Of a stretch of DNA of 64,000 bases, positions 17,551-26,477 are shown piece after piece (positions within the stretch are counted from its first letter, which is position 1; each line of letters opens with the position of its first letter). This DNA comes from Rhizobium grahamii CCGE 502 (lineage in GTDB: Bacteria > Pseudomonadota > Alphaproteobacteria > Rhizobiales > Rhizobiaceae): the NCBI RefSeq assembly GCF_000298315.2, contig NZ_AEYE02000016.1:1-64000 (forward strand). The letters run 5' to 3'. The position numbers and the translations under genes were made by a program. The notes under the pieces are model-generated. The model saw only the letters and a list, made by a program, of their open reading frames with translations, searched no databases and was not told where the DNA came from.

Positions 17551-18039
17551 TCAATGATCCTCAGGGGCACCTGTGGTTTCTAAACGATCGACATCAACCT
17601 TCTCTTCGGCTTTGAAGTTCGTCATAACCCGAAGCGTTGCGAACGTCGCAATCGAAAGCACCACTGCAGTCTCGTAGGCGCCAAGCCCCACGGCAGCACC
17701 GATCGCGCCGGTTGCCCAAAGACTCGCTGCGGTTGCCGTCCCACGGATACTTGCCTTGCCGACTAGGATCGCGCCGCCGCCAATGAAGCCGACGCCATTG
17801 ATAATGCCTTCAACGATACGGGCCGTCGCTTCGGCGTTCTCTTTGGTCACGGTCTCGGCTGCTTGGATGAACCCGCAAGCCGCTATCGCGACGAGCGGAA
17901 AAGTTCGAAGGCCCGCACTACGCTCGTTGCGCTCACGGTCCCAGGCTATTGGAAGCGCCAGGATATAGGCAACGACCAATACGGTGAGGTTCCGCAACAA
18001 GTCTATGTGTACACCAATATCGCCAAGCCATTCAGCCAC
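17551..18039 (-). CDS. MgtC/SapB family membrane protein
   Basis: A 162-aa inner-membrane protein with about four or five hydrophobic segments. The conserved family blocks ALPIAWDRERNERSAGLRTF, GIINGVGFIGGGAIL and GTATAASLWATGAIGAAVG are all present. MgtC proteins help growth at low magnesium and in host cells by acting on the membrane ATP synthase or K+ uptake. It lacks the C-terminal ACT-like extension of Salmonella MgtC, so it is of the short SapB-like type. No magnesium leader structure was recognised upstream. Confidence 0.87.
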   Translation of the reverse strand: MAEWLGDIGVHIDLLRNLTVLVVAYILALPIAWDRERNERSAGLRTFPLVAIAACGFIQAAETVTKENAEATARIVEGIINGVGFIGGGAILVGKASIRGTATAASLWATGAIGAAVGLGAYETAVVLSIATFATLRVMTNFKAEEKVDVDRLETTGAPEDH

Positions 18040-18575
18040 CTCTTCCTCCTTTATTGTAAACCGTGAAAGATGGGCGGCGGTAGATTATCGGCAAGATGCC
18101 GACACACCACTTTAACAAAGACGGAAATTGAACGGGTCAGTGAATCCATCGAGGAAGTCGTAAGAGGGGTTTTCTGGCATGGCGAAGTCGGGGCATGAGA
18201 TCTCGGTTTTAGCTGCGAGTGCTACTTTAAACGATGTCCGGAACTTTTCGAGATCGCGACCTTTCGGCGTGCCCGATAACGGCGACAATGGATGGGTATT
18301 CCCTTCCGACTAAACCCGAGTAAGATAGACGCCAGGTCCTGCACGGACAGCGGGATCGGCAAAGCCTGCGTGCCTCGAAAGCCTCCTCTCGTCTACGAAC
18401 CGGTCGTTGCTGACGATTTACGCGTCGAGCGCGGCGGGTGACAATTCGATGAGGTTGAAGATCTATGGCTCCGTCGACAGTGTCGTTGAACAGCCAGAGC
18501 TTCCACCTAAGGTCACATCGCCTGGGGAGACCTCTGGCGACTAGGAGCTCGGCTCGTCACCGGGCGGACATACGC
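18040..18575. other. 536-bp gap upstream of mgtC
   Basis: Non-coding or eroded sequence between mgtC and the diguanylate cyclase gene. A 58-codon minus-strand frame at 18112-18288 ends DGFTDPFNFRLC; it starts only at TTG, has no clear ribosome site, and I do not recognise it. It might be the tail of a lost gene. The mgtC promoter must lie in the first part. Confidence 0.35.
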
Positions 18576-19937
18576 TTAGTCCGTTGTCTTTTCGCCCGCT
18601 ATTTCGCCGCGCGCAATCGCTTTATCACAGACCGCTCTGTTGCGCCCGCTGCTCTTCGCAAGATAGAGAGCTTTGTCCGCCCGCGATATTGCCTCGCTGA
18701 GTTGGCAATCCTTGGAACTCATCGTAAATGCCACACCGATGCTGGCGGTCAGCGTCAGAAAATGACCGTCTGCAATGGGAACCCGCAGCGCCGCGATCCT
18801 ACGGCACAGGAATTCCGCATCCAGAAGCGCCTGCTCCTCGCTGTCGGCGTCATACACCACGACGAATTCCTCTCCCCCGTAACGTGCTGCTAACGGGTTG
18901 GAGAGATGCTCGAGGGAGGTCAGCATCAGTGCGAGACTTTGCAAGCACAAATCGCCCACCTGATGCCCGTGCCGATCATTGATCGACTTGAAATGGTCGA
19001 GGTCGATCAACAGGAGTGCGGTTCCGCCGGGCTTGCTATCGTCAAGGAGCGAAGATTTCAGAAAAGTCTCGAATGTCCGCCGATTGGCAAGGCCAGTTAG
19101 CGGATCTTCCTCTGCTAGCGCTTGAAGGACAGCATTCTTGCGCCTCAGCTCGCTCGCCGTTACCCCGTAAGCATGGACGGCATCACCGATCAACGCTATC
19201 TCGGTGATTACAGGCTTCGATCCAGCGGGAAGTGTGTTCCCGCTGCCGTTGATACGCTCAAGGTTCGCTATCGCGTCCATGATGGGCTTCGCAAGGTGTC
19301 GCCGGGCAAGCAGCAACAGGATGACGCAAAACGCCCCCGGGACGAGCACCGTGAGCAGAAGAGTGTAACGTATCCTCGCCGCTCTAGCCTGAATTTCCTC
19401 GGTGATATTGTCGGCAACAAGGGCTGCGTCACTGCTCAGCTCCTTTGCCATCTCGTCGATGATCTTGATCGCCTCGCCGTAGGCTGTTGTCGCCCTTTCC
19501 TCGTAGGTGAAAAGGGCGACGTTGGCCTTGGTCGCGTCACGCGCCTGCTGCCGGGCAGCGGCGATCTCCTTTGCCAGCACCGCAACCCGCTTCGAACCGC
19601 TGACGAGATTGGCCCCGGCCTCGAACGGAAACCCCTGCGCAAGCGCCTGGATTTGCAATTGCACCTGCCGTTCCAGACGTCTATCCCGCGCGAGATAGAG
19701 AGCCCTTATCAGAGAGGCAAGCCGCTCCGTTTTTACGGCATTCCTGGTCTGCGAGAGGATGAGAGGTATCTGCGTTTCGCGCGTGAACTGAGCCTCGCGC
19801 TCGATCTTGCTCAGTTCGATTGCAGTGAAACCAGCCGCGACGCATGTGTAGGTGACTGCAATGATCAGTAGAAACCGACCGGCGGACTTCAGCGACACTT
19901 GCCGTGATGATTTCCGTTGGGACCGCGAACTCAGCAT
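18576..19937 (-). CDS. Membrane diguanylate cyclase (GGDEF)
   Basis: A 453-aa cyclic-di-GMP synthase. One TM helix at about residues 20-40 and a second at about 193-212 flank a helical periplasmic sensor region, followed by a short linker and the GGDEF domain. The active site reads RYGGEEF, preceded by DLDHFKSINDRHGHQVGD. The inhibitory RxxD site five residues ahead of GGEEF is not present, so product inhibition is probably weak. It lies 8 bp downstream of a solute-binding protein gene, which suggests that the periplasmic protein delivers a ligand signal to this sensor. Confidence 0.9.
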   Translation of the reverse strand: MLSSRSQRKSSRQVSLKSAGRFLLIIAVTYTCVAAGFTAIELSKIEREAQFTRETQIPLILSQTRNAVKTERLASLIRALYLARDRRLERQVQLQIQALAQGFPFEAGANLVSGSKRVAVLAKEIAAARQQARDATKANVALFTYEERATTAYGEAIKIIDEMAKELSSDAALVADNITEEIQARAARIRYTLLLTVLVPGAFCVILLLLARRHLAKPIMDAIANLERINGSGNTLPAGSKPVITEIALIGDAVHAYGVTASELRRKNAVLQALAEEDPLTGLANRRTFETFLKSSLLDDSKPGGTALLLIDLDHFKSINDRHGHQVGDLCLQSLALMLTSLEHLSNPLAARYGGEEFVVVYDADSEEQALLDAEFLCRRIAALRVPIADGHFLTLTASIGVAFTMSSKDCQLSEAISRADKALYLAKSSGRNRAVCDKAIARGEIAGEKTTD

Positions 19938-19945
19938 CTCATCTC

Positions 19946-20695
19946 TCAGTAAATGCTGAACGGGAAGTAGGCGTCGTTTATCTTGTCGTAGGTGCCGTCG
20001 AGTTTGATATCTTTCAGTGCGGTGTTGATACGGCTGATGAGTGCCGCGTTGCCCTTCTTCGCTGCGATGTGCGCTGAACTCTGCAAGAATTCGCTGGAGA
20101 TAGGATCACCCACATAGCTGAACGCCGCCCCCTCGGGTGTTTCCATGAAGCTCAGCAGCTCGATGGCGTCGCCGATCAAGAGGTCGACCTTCTTCTCGAT
20201 GAGCAGGCGGTGTGCCGCGGGTTGATCCTCGGCAAGAACGATCGCGCTTTTGCCATAGGCTTGCTTGAGGTAGTCGGCCTGAATGGTTCCCGTCTCGGCC
20301 GCGATACGGACGCCAGCCAACGCCGCGGGAGAGCTGTCTTGGTACTCTTCATCGCCAATCAGCACGGAGTGCGATCGGTAGTAGGGGGCGGAGAACTCGA
20401 CGCGTGCGGCTCGCTCCTTCGTATAGGCCATGCTGGCGACCACTAGATCGTATTGATCGCTCTCCAAGCCGTCGATTATTTGCTCCCACTTCACCGCCTG
20501 GAACGTGCACTCGACTGAGATCTTAGCACATAGCGCTTTTGCGATGTCGACATCGAAGCCCTCGAGTTCGCCATTCTTTACGAAATTGAAGGGTGGATAC
20601 GCACCCTCGGTGGCTATCCGCAGGCTTTCTGCCCTGCTGATTGCGGGCATCAGGACGGCATATGAAATGAGTAACGCAAAAGCGAGCTTTACCAC
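19946..20695 (-). CDS. Periplasmic amino-acid-type solute-binding protein
   Basis: A 249-aa family 3 solute-binding protein. The signal peptide (MVKLAFALLISYAVLMPAIS) is followed by LRIATEGAYPPFNF, EGFDVDIAKALC and LVVASMAYTKERA, the usual blocks for polar amino acid receptors. No permease or ATPase genes are adjacent. Instead the next gene, 8 bp away, is a membrane diguanylate cyclase, so it may serve as a sensor protein for c-di-GMP signalling rather than transport. That link is inferred from gene order. Confidence 0.88.
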   Translation of the reverse strand: MVKLAFALLISYAVLMPAISRAESLRIATEGAYPPFNFVKNGELEGFDVDIAKALCAKISVECTFQAVKWEQIIDGLESDQYDLVVASMAYTKERAARVEFSAPYYRSHSVLIGDEEYQDSSPAALAGVRIAAETGTIQADYLKQAYGKSAIVLAEDQPAAHRLLIEKKVDLLIGDAIELLSFMETPEGAAFSYVGDPISSEFLQSSAHIAAKKGNAALISRINTALKDIKLDGTYDKINDAYFPFSIY

Positions 20696-20840
20696 GGGCG
20701 ATCTCCTCTACAGGCGATCATACGTTTCCAATCTAAACAAAGCCTTGAGTTTACTCACGAAGATCTTCCTGCGTTCGCTCTCGGCTTGACTGCGAGCAAC
20801 CTGAGAACCCCGTAAGGTTGCGAACCAAGGGAAAGCAAGG

Positions 20841-20970
20841 CGTGCCGATCATTGATCGACTTGAGACGATCGAGGTCATCATGAGGAGCGCGGTTCCACC
20901 GGACTTGCTATCGTCAAGGAGGGAAGACTTCAGGAAGTCCTCGAATGTCCGCCAATGGCGAGGCCGGTAT
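20841..20970 (-). pseudogene. Relic of a second GGDEF gene
   Basis: About 130 bp that align closely, with scattered substitutions and a small indel, to positions 18968-19098 inside the neighbouring diguanylate cyclase. The shared part covers the region encoding LANRRTFETFLKSS to DLDHFKSINDRHG. The copy has no open frame and is bounded on both sides by unrelated sequence. The substitutions indicate an old duplication or a degraded paralog, not an assembly artefact. The remainder of 20696-21117 holds nothing I recognise. Confidence 0.75.
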
Positions 20971-21117
20971 CTGTGAGTTCATGCTGCAAAAAAGCGCGAC
21001 GCCGGTCGTCCGCATCCAGCCCGCTTCGCCCTTCGGGGCTCCCATCATCCGGCGAACGATGTCGACCGCGAATGCAGCCATGTGCCCGTCAGTGCCGCTA
21101 TCCCATCAGTTCAATCG

Positions 21118-21756
21118 TCAACTGTCGAGCGGTGGCAAATCTGGCGCGTTTAGTCCGAGGAACGGATCGCGCCAGGCTTCAATCAAATTGAGCTGGTCTG
21201 ACCATCGTTTTACGGCCGGGTATTCATCAATCGGGAGGCGCGCGGCGTCATTGAAGGGCAAGAATGCCGCCATCCGGAAATCGGCAAAGGAAATCGCTTC
21301 GCCGAGGAGCCACCGCCGATCGGAAAGGTGGCTGTCGAGGATAATTGCGGCCCTGTGGAACTGCCGCAGACCTTCTTCAACCATCACTTGGTCACAGGTC
21401 CCAATGCCGTACCGCAACTTTGTGCCGCGTTCCCAATGTACGGCGTCGCATGCCTTCATGAAGTTTTCCTTTGCCCAGCTGATCCAGCGTATCATCTCCG
21501 GCTCATCATCATCGGTTCTCCAGAAGTTCGAGCCGGCGCGTCGAGAGAGCCAGCAGGCAATAGCATCAGTCTCCCACAATGTCCTACCGCTATGCTGTAA
21601 AATCGGCAAAAGAAGGTTGGGGTTGAGCGGAAGGTAGCGCTCTGCTTGGCCTGGAGCCATTGGCTCGGCAAATTCAAATTCGATCTCTGCTTTCAAAAAC
21701 CGCGCGACGGCGACAGCAAGGCGCGGATTAGGATTTCGGCTAAAATACAACTTCAT
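21118..21756 (-). CDS. Glutathione S-transferase family protein
   Basis: A 212-aa protein. The thioredoxin-like N-terminal half starts MKLYFSRNPNPRLAV, with NPNLLLPILQHSGRTLWETDAIACWL carrying the cis-Pro and the E-(S/T)-D glutathione contact (ETDAI). The helical C-terminal half has the N-capping motif in SFADFRMAAFL. The catalytic position near the N terminus is Ser rather than Tyr or Cys. The ATG at 21756 has GGAGAAA upstream and was preferred over a GTG seven codons earlier. Substrate unknown. Confidence 0.85.
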   Translation of the reverse strand: MKLYFSRNPNPRLAVAVARFLKAEIEFEFAEPMAPGQAERYLPLNPNLLLPILQHSGRTLWETDAIACWLSRRAGSNFWRTDDDEPEMIRWISWAKENFMKACDAVHWERGTKLRYGIGTCDQVMVEEGLRQFHRAAIILDSHLSDRRWLLGEAISFADFRMAAFLPFNDAARLPIDEYPAVKRWSDQLNLIEAWRDPFLGLNAPDLPPLDS

Positions 21757-21777
21757 TACGTTTCTCCGGATGGGCAC

Positions 21778-22176
21778 TTAGCAAAGACGAACGAAGACAA
21801 ACGGTTTCGACAACCAAACGCAAGAATCCGCTCCGGATTTCCATTTTTTAACGGCCAAACCGGGCTGGGGAAACACATTTTCACCAGTAATTGGCAAACA
21901 ACAATTGTTGTGCTTCTTCGCAGCAATAGTCACCTGGGACCATCCTTTGCCGATCAGCCGGTCACGATGCGCCAGGTGCTGGCGCTGGAGTTCTAGAAAC
22001 AACCTGAGCAGGTCCTCGGCGTCCCGCGTCGGCAAGCCGCATTGCGACAACTGCTCAATTCGGAATCGTTGCTCCGCAATGATGAACTCACCGCGGCACA
22101 CACGCCTCTCGACGATCTCGACTTCAGTTTCGACAGAAGCGCCCATCGAGACAATATGCGTCACTTTGTACGCCAT
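21778..22176 (-). CDS. Hypothetical small protein
   Basis: A frame of about 132 codons. Its central part, EFIIAEQRFRIEQLSQCGLPTRDAEDLLRLF and on to QRQHLAHRDRL (quoted in part), looks like small helical proteins often found in rhizobia, with the pattern 'IAEQ..RI..L...G...A..LL..F...L..H...'. The last 50 residues are less protein-like, so the end may be altered. The start is uncertain; no strong ribosome site was found. Function unknown. Confidence 0.4.
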   Translation of the reverse strand: MAYKVTHIVSMGASVETEVEIVERRVCRGEFIIAEQRFRIEQLSQCGLPTRDAEDLLRLFLELQRQHLAHRDRLIGKGWSQVTIAAKKHNNCCLPITGENVFPQPGLAVKKWKSGADSCVWLSKPFVFVRLC

Positions 22177-22321
22177 CGCACGAAACTCAACGCGGCAGGG
22201 AACCGGCGTCGCCAACTTGGGACCGGTGAGGACCATCTGACACGATGGCGACGGCGTCTTGTGTTCGGTTCCAACGCTATCTTCGACCTCACGAGCGATC
22301 AGTATCAATTGGGAGAATCAA

Positions 22322-22975
22322 ATTCTGACACTAGCATCCGTTGCGGTACTTTCCGTCGCGATTGCCGGTAGTTCGTTTGTCTCGGGTGGCTTCGATACGA
22401 ATGCCTTGGCAAAGAGCGGCGGCAACGGGGGAAATGGGAGGGGCAACGGCGGTGAAAATAGCGGTGGCGACAGCGGTGGCCACGGAAACAGCGGCAACCA
22501 TGGCGCTGGCAACGGCAATAGCGAGAGCGGCGGTTCAGATCAAACTGGTGCCACCAAGTCGCAGAGTGGCGTCAAGGGGAAGTCGAGTGAGGCGGGCGGC
22601 TAGGCGCAGTCATCAACGAGCGACAAGGCAACCTCCGTCACCCGGGAGACAAATACTTCGGCACAACTTGCTGGGCTGAACTGGCTAAATCGCAACTACA
22701 AGGCTTATATGCACACCTCCGATCCGCCCATGACGGCGATTTCGGCCTTCGCGATAGCCTATGCTCAATACGAATTAGACAATGGAACCGAGCCCTCTGC
22801 AGATGATCCAGTCCTAGGCGACGACGCTCTCGAAGACGCCTTGGCCTCGGCGATGAAAAGCGGCGAGCTGAGTCCCGCTGCTCTCGACCGAGCAAAGGCT
22901 ATTCTCGGAGTCGGCGAGGCAGATGGGACGATCGATCAAATCCTAGGTGCGTTGAAAAACTCACAGCCGGAGTAG
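22322..22975 (+). pseudogene. Gly/Asn/Ser-rich exported protein interrupted by an in-frame amber stop
   Basis: A GGGAG ribosome site at 22311-22315 is followed six bases later by ATT-CTG, where an ATG is expected. Then comes a signal-peptide-like stretch (LTLASVAVLSVAIAGSSFVS), a repetitive GGNGGNGRGNGG region, a TAG at 22601-22603, and the same frame continues for 124 codons with sensible sequence (LAGLNWLNRNYKAYMHTS, then a helical acidic tail ending NSQPE). The layout matches a common rhizobial family with a Gly/Asn-rich N-terminal part and a helical C-terminal part. Loss of both start and continuity points to a pseudogene, unless stop readthrough occurs. Confidence 0.65.
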
Positions 22976-23422
22976 GTCATGTGTCACGGACTTAGGTCCA
23001 GCTAGCTATCGGCAGAGATGCCGTTGAGACGTCTTCATTCCTCACCAGTCCCGAGGATGCGGTAGAAGCCTGGTAACGTTGGAACACGACACGCCAGGCT
23101 TCTCCACTTGCAGAACCCTGCGCGGTGCCAGGCTGACAATCGATCAACGGCAAGGGCTGGAAACGGTCCTGCCAAATCCCCACATTTCGTCTAGCGTTCG
23201 GCCATTGCCCCCCATGGCCAGCGTCAGGTCGGCTCCGAGAGAATGCACCCTCAAACGAGCCGGCCACCTCACCAGCATTTACAGGCGTTGCATTGTCGAT
23301 CGTCGGACTTTGGTCCACTATCGACGCATCCGAAAAGGTGTAGAGTCGCTGTGTCCCGATGTGTATGGGCGGCGGGCAACTGGGAGTTTTCGCCGTGGAA
23401 CCAGCAACCTCCGGAGCAATCG
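22976..23422. other. 447-bp gap without recognised gene
   Basis: Sequence between the interrupted Gly-rich gene and a small conserved gene. A 108-codon minus-strand frame crosses it, but it has no start context or known motif. I see no repeat or hairpin here that I would defend. Confidence 0.35.
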
Positions 23423-23629
23423 ATGTCAGCCACTAGGGCTGCCGACCAGCAAACTCCAAGATATAAGATAAGGGAAAGCACCTCCTACAACGGCAAGTGG
23501 GCGGTTGTAGATGTACGCACCGGGTTGCCGGCGATCGTCGACGACGTTCCGCTCGATTGCATGACGGAAGGCGAGGCGAAGGATCTGGTCGACCTGATGA
23601 ACGGCAGCGACCTGCGAACGGAAAGGTGA
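23423..23629 (+). CDS. Small conserved hypothetical protein (68 aa)
   Basis: A compact protein starting MSATRAADQQTPRYKIRES, with the core NGKWAVVDVRTGLPAIVDD and a helical end GEAKDLVDLMNGSDL. The pattern, a short beta hairpin plus helix describing 'WAVVD..TG.PA.V....L..M...EA.DLVD.MN', is of a kind often seen in small rhizobial proteins. The start ATG has CGGAG eight bases upstream; in-frame codons before it are not protein-like. Function unknown. Confidence 0.6.
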   Translation: MSATRAADQQTPRYKIRESTSYNGKWAVVDVRTGLPAIVDDVPLDCMTEGEAKDLVDLMNGSDLRTER

Positions 23630-23783
23630 ATTGCTCACTGGCCGAAGACAATCACAGCCCGTCATCACGTCGCGAAAGTCGCTTCCAGAGTCATGCCGCC
23701 AGTCCCGACCACGCCGAGCATGCGGCGGGATATCAGGGGACCGCGGACCAGAAACGCTATGATGCCAAAGAGGATGCCGGATC

Positions 23784-24225
23784 TCATCGATTTTGGCGCA
23801 GATTTTCCCGCTTCATCGCATGTAGGAACCGAGTGACGAGGATGGCACCGATTGCGCCGATCGGGTGGCCATGGGCGATGGCGCCGCCCTCGTCATTGAC
23901 TATATCCTCCGAGCAGCCCCAGCTCCCGGGCGACCGCGATAGGCACGGCGGCGAAGGCCTCGTTGCTCTCGACGCGCTCGATGTCGGAAAGGCTCCAGCG
24001 CGCTCTTGCCAATGCCTTGCGCACCGCAGGAACGGGACCCAGCCCACACATGCCGGGCTCCACTCCGGCGAGCCCGCAATCCGGCCGATCGGCCTGATGC
24101 CTTTTGCCTCGGCGACGGCGCGTTCGGCGACGATCATCGCCGCAACGGCCCTGTTCAGCCCCGGCGCGTTGCAGGCGGTGATCGGGCCTCCGGGCCGAAA
24201 GGCCGTGCGCATCCATGCGATTATA
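23784..24225 (-). pseudogene. Thiolase (acetyl-CoA acetyltransferase) C-terminal fragment, frameshifted
   Basis: Pieces of a thiolase are visible in order but in more than one frame: FRPGGPITACNAPGLNRAVA and AVAEAKGIRPIGRIAG, then in another frame PGMCGLGPVPAVRKALA and VESNEAFAAVPIAVA, then in the first frame again NDEGGAIAHGHPIGAIGA. NEAFA and GGAIAxGHPxGxxGA are thiolase signatures including the catalytic His region. The N-terminal two thirds with the nucleophilic Cys are missing. At least two frameshifts plus truncation make it non-functional. It lies just downstream of the AcuI-like gene. Confidence 0.85.
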
Positions 24226-24293
24226 ACGGTGTGGCTTGGCTGCGAAGCGCTTCGAACGACCGCCCAAAGGCGACGGTGCTTTCGGCGAAGGCC

Positions 24294-25280
24294 TCACGCG
24301 TTGACGTCGACGACGGTGCGCCCCTGAACTTTCCCCGCCAACATCCGGGTTACGACGTCCGGAACGTCGGCAAGACCCACCGTTCGAGTGGTCAGTGCCA
24401 GCTTGTTCAGATCGAGGTCACGCGCCAGTCGGGACCAGGCTTCCATGCGGAGCGCTTGCGGCGCGTTGACAGAATCAATGCCGGCAAGCGTGACATTGCG
24501 CAGGATGAAAGGCAGGACTGTGCCGGGAAGATCCATGCCCTGAGCCAGGCCGCAAGCGGTAACCACGCCACGATACTTGGTCTGCGCGAGAACGTTGACC
24601 AGCGTATGGCTCCCAACGGAGTCGACCGCGCCTGCCCAACGTTCGCTGGCTATCGGCGCACCCGGTTGCGAAAGCGTGCTGCGGTCGACGACTTCCGCCG
24701 CACCGAGCTCTCGAAGATACCCAGCTTCGTCAGGCCTTCCGGTGGAGGCAATGACCCGATAGCCGAGAGTAGACAGCAGCGCGATTGCGATCGAGCCGAC
24801 GCCGCCATTGGCGCCGGTTACGAGGATGTCACCCCGATCTGGCGTGATGCCGCCATGTTCGAGGGCAAGCACGCTTAGCATCGCCGTATAGCCGGCCGTT
24901 CCGATGGCCATACCATCCTGGGTCGTGAGCGGTTCAGGGATTTTGACCAGCCAATCGCCGTTCAGCCGCGCCTTTTGAGCGTAACCGCCGTGATGGGTCT
25001 GGCTCAGCCCCCAGCTATTGGCAACGACACGATCTCCGACGCTAATGCCGGGATGAGAGGAGGCTTCGACTATGCCGGCGAAGTCGATACCCGGGATCAG
25101 CGGAAACTGCTTGATGACGTCCGCACGTCCGGAAAGCGCCAGCGCATCCTTGTAGTTGACTGTCGAATAGTCGACCGCGATTGAGACATCGCCAGGCATG
25201 AGGTCGCTCTCGTCCATATCGATGAGGTTGGTCTCGATCCTGTCGTCGGACTTTGTAGCTAGAAGCGTCTTGAATGTCAT
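24294..25280 (-). CDS. acuI: Acrylyl-CoA reductase AcuI/YhdH-type oxidoreductase
   Basis: A 328-aa MDR enzyme of the YhdH/AcuI group, NADPH-dependent reductases of acryloyl-CoA and related enoyl compounds. Diagnostic blocks are VDYSTVNYKDALALSG, PLIPGIDFAGIVEAS, VVANSWGLSQTHHGGYAQ, GTAGYTAMLSVLALEHGG and VTGANGGVGSIAIALL. Length and motif spacing are normal. It sits upstream of a thiolase relic on the same strand, suggesting a former small acyl-CoA module. The gene symbol is assigned by family only; the physiological substrate here is not known. Confidence 0.85.
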   Translation of the reverse strand: MTFKTLLATKSDDRIETNLIDMDESDLMPGDVSIAVDYSTVNYKDALALSGRADVIKQFPLIPGIDFAGIVEASSHPGISVGDRVVANSWGLSQTHHGGYAQKARLNGDWLVKIPEPLTTQDGMAIGTAGYTAMLSVLALEHGGITPDRGDILVTGANGGVGSIAIALLSTLGYRVIASTGRPDEAGYLRELGAAEVVDRSTLSQPGAPIASERWAGAVDSVGSHTLVNVLAQTKYRGVVTACGLAQGMDLPGTVLPFILRNVTLAGIDSVNAPQALRMEAWSRLARDLDLNKLALTTRTVGLADVPDVVTRMLAGKVQGRTVVDVNA

Positions 25281-25338
25281 TGTATGTCCTCATGGAATTG
25301 CTGGGGCTCGGCGGCAGCGCCGAAAATAAGAGCCGGAG

Positions 25339-26343
25339 CTATCGTTTCACGGTGATGACGACCTTGCCTTTTGCGCGTCCTGTCTCGACGTAGGCCAAAG
25401 CATCGCCGGTCTTCTCAAACGGTAAAACCTTGTCGACGACCGGGTGGATCACGCCCGATTCTATCAGGGAAGCGATCTCGCTCAACTGTTGGCCCTCGGC
25501 CTTCATGAACAGGAATGAATAGCGAATACCGAGGCTTTTGACTTTTTTCCGCACACCACGGCTCAGCAGGCGCATCACCAGTTTCAGGAACAGGTTCAAC
25601 CCTAGTGCCTTGGCGAATTCGGGATCCGGCGGGCCCGAAATCGAGACGAGGAGGCCGCCTGGCTTCAAAACGCGTAGAGATTTTTCGAGCGTCCTGATGT
25701 CCTGGCTGTTGATGACAAGATCGTAGCCGGAAAGGACCTTTTCGAAATCCTGCGTTTTGTAGTCGATGATCACATCGGCGCCGAGGCTTTTCACCAGTTC
25801 GACATTCTTCGTGCTTGTCGTCGTCGCAACCGTCGCGCCGAGATGTTTCGCGAGCTGGATCGCGAAGGTCCCGACACCGCCGGACCCGGCTTGAATGAAG
25901 ACCTTTTGACCCGGCTTCAGCCTGCCGACTTCTACCAGCGCCTGCCAGGCAGTTAGGCCCACCAATGGGATCGAGGCGGCCTCTTCCATGCTAAGGTTCT
26001 TAGGCTTCAGCGCCACGTCCGATGAATTGACGGCAATGAACTCAGCGAAGGTTCCCACCCGGTGATCGCGCGGCCGCGCATAGACCTCGTCGCCCGGTTT
26101 GAACTTCGTGACTTTTGAGCCTACCCGAATTACTTTCCCCGCGACATCGTGGCCCAGGATGAAGGGTCGGCGATACGGCAGAAAGAGCTTGAAGTCTCCA
26201 TCCCTGATCTTGGAATCTAGGAGGTTCACGGCGGTAGCATGAATCTCAACCAGGACATCCTCGTCCCGCAACTCGGGCTTCGGCATCTCGGCCAGCCGCA
26301 GAGCCTCCTTCTTTTTATATTTATCGACAACGAATGCTTTCAT
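25339..26343 (-). CDS. MDR-family NADP-dependent oxidoreductase
   Basis: A 334-aa reductase: GroES-like half with ATAVNLLDSKIRDGDF and FILGHDVAGKVIRVGS, then the Rossmann motif IQAGSGGVGTFAIQLAKHLG. The pattern matches the zinc-free alkenal/quinone reductase group. The start was set at the ATG behind GGAGAAGAAG; the open frame upstream of it is a relic of another gene. It is on the same strand as the SDR gene upstream and the AcuI-like gene downstream, all probably controlled by the HxlR regulator at 27376. Confidence 0.88.
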   Translation of the reverse strand: MKAFVVDKYKKKEALRLAEMPKPELRDEDVLVEIHATAVNLLDSKIRDGDFKLFLPYRRPFILGHDVAGKVIRVGSKVTKFKPGDEVYARPRDHRVGTFAEFIAVNSSDVALKPKNLSMEEAASIPLVGLTAWQALVEVGRLKPGQKVFIQAGSGGVGTFAIQLAKHLGATVATTTSTKNVELVKSLGADVIIDYKTQDFEKVLSGYDLVINSQDIRTLEKSLRVLKPGGLLVSISGPPDPEFAKALGLNLFLKLVMRLLSRGVRKKVKSLGIRYSFLFMKAEGQQLSEIASLIESGVIHPVVDKVLPFEKTGDALAYVETGRAKGKVVITVKR

Positions 26344-26378
26344 GGCGTCTTCTTCTCCGTTGGAAGTTTTCTGGGCTG

Positions 26379-26450
26379 TCAGGCTTCGAGGAAGATCAAG
26401 GCCTTCGGCACGAAGTCGGCGTAATTCTGGAAAATCTCGCCATGCCCAGC
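26379..26450 (-). pseudogene. C-terminal tail of an alpha/beta hydrolase (relic)
   Basis: In one minus-strand frame this stretch reads AGHGEIFQNYADFVPKALIF followed by LEA and a stop. This looks like the end of an alpha/beta hydrolase, with the catalytic His in GHG and the final amphipathic helix. No hydrolase body is present upstream; the SDR gene follows instead. It is best read as the remnant left by a deletion. Confidence 0.45.
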
Positions 26451-26477
26451 GAGCTGTCATGAGAACGTGGTAAGGGC

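Noticed and set aside
22992-23318. Minus-strand frame of 108 codons
   Set aside because: No recognisable motif or start context; composition looks like non-coding sequence.
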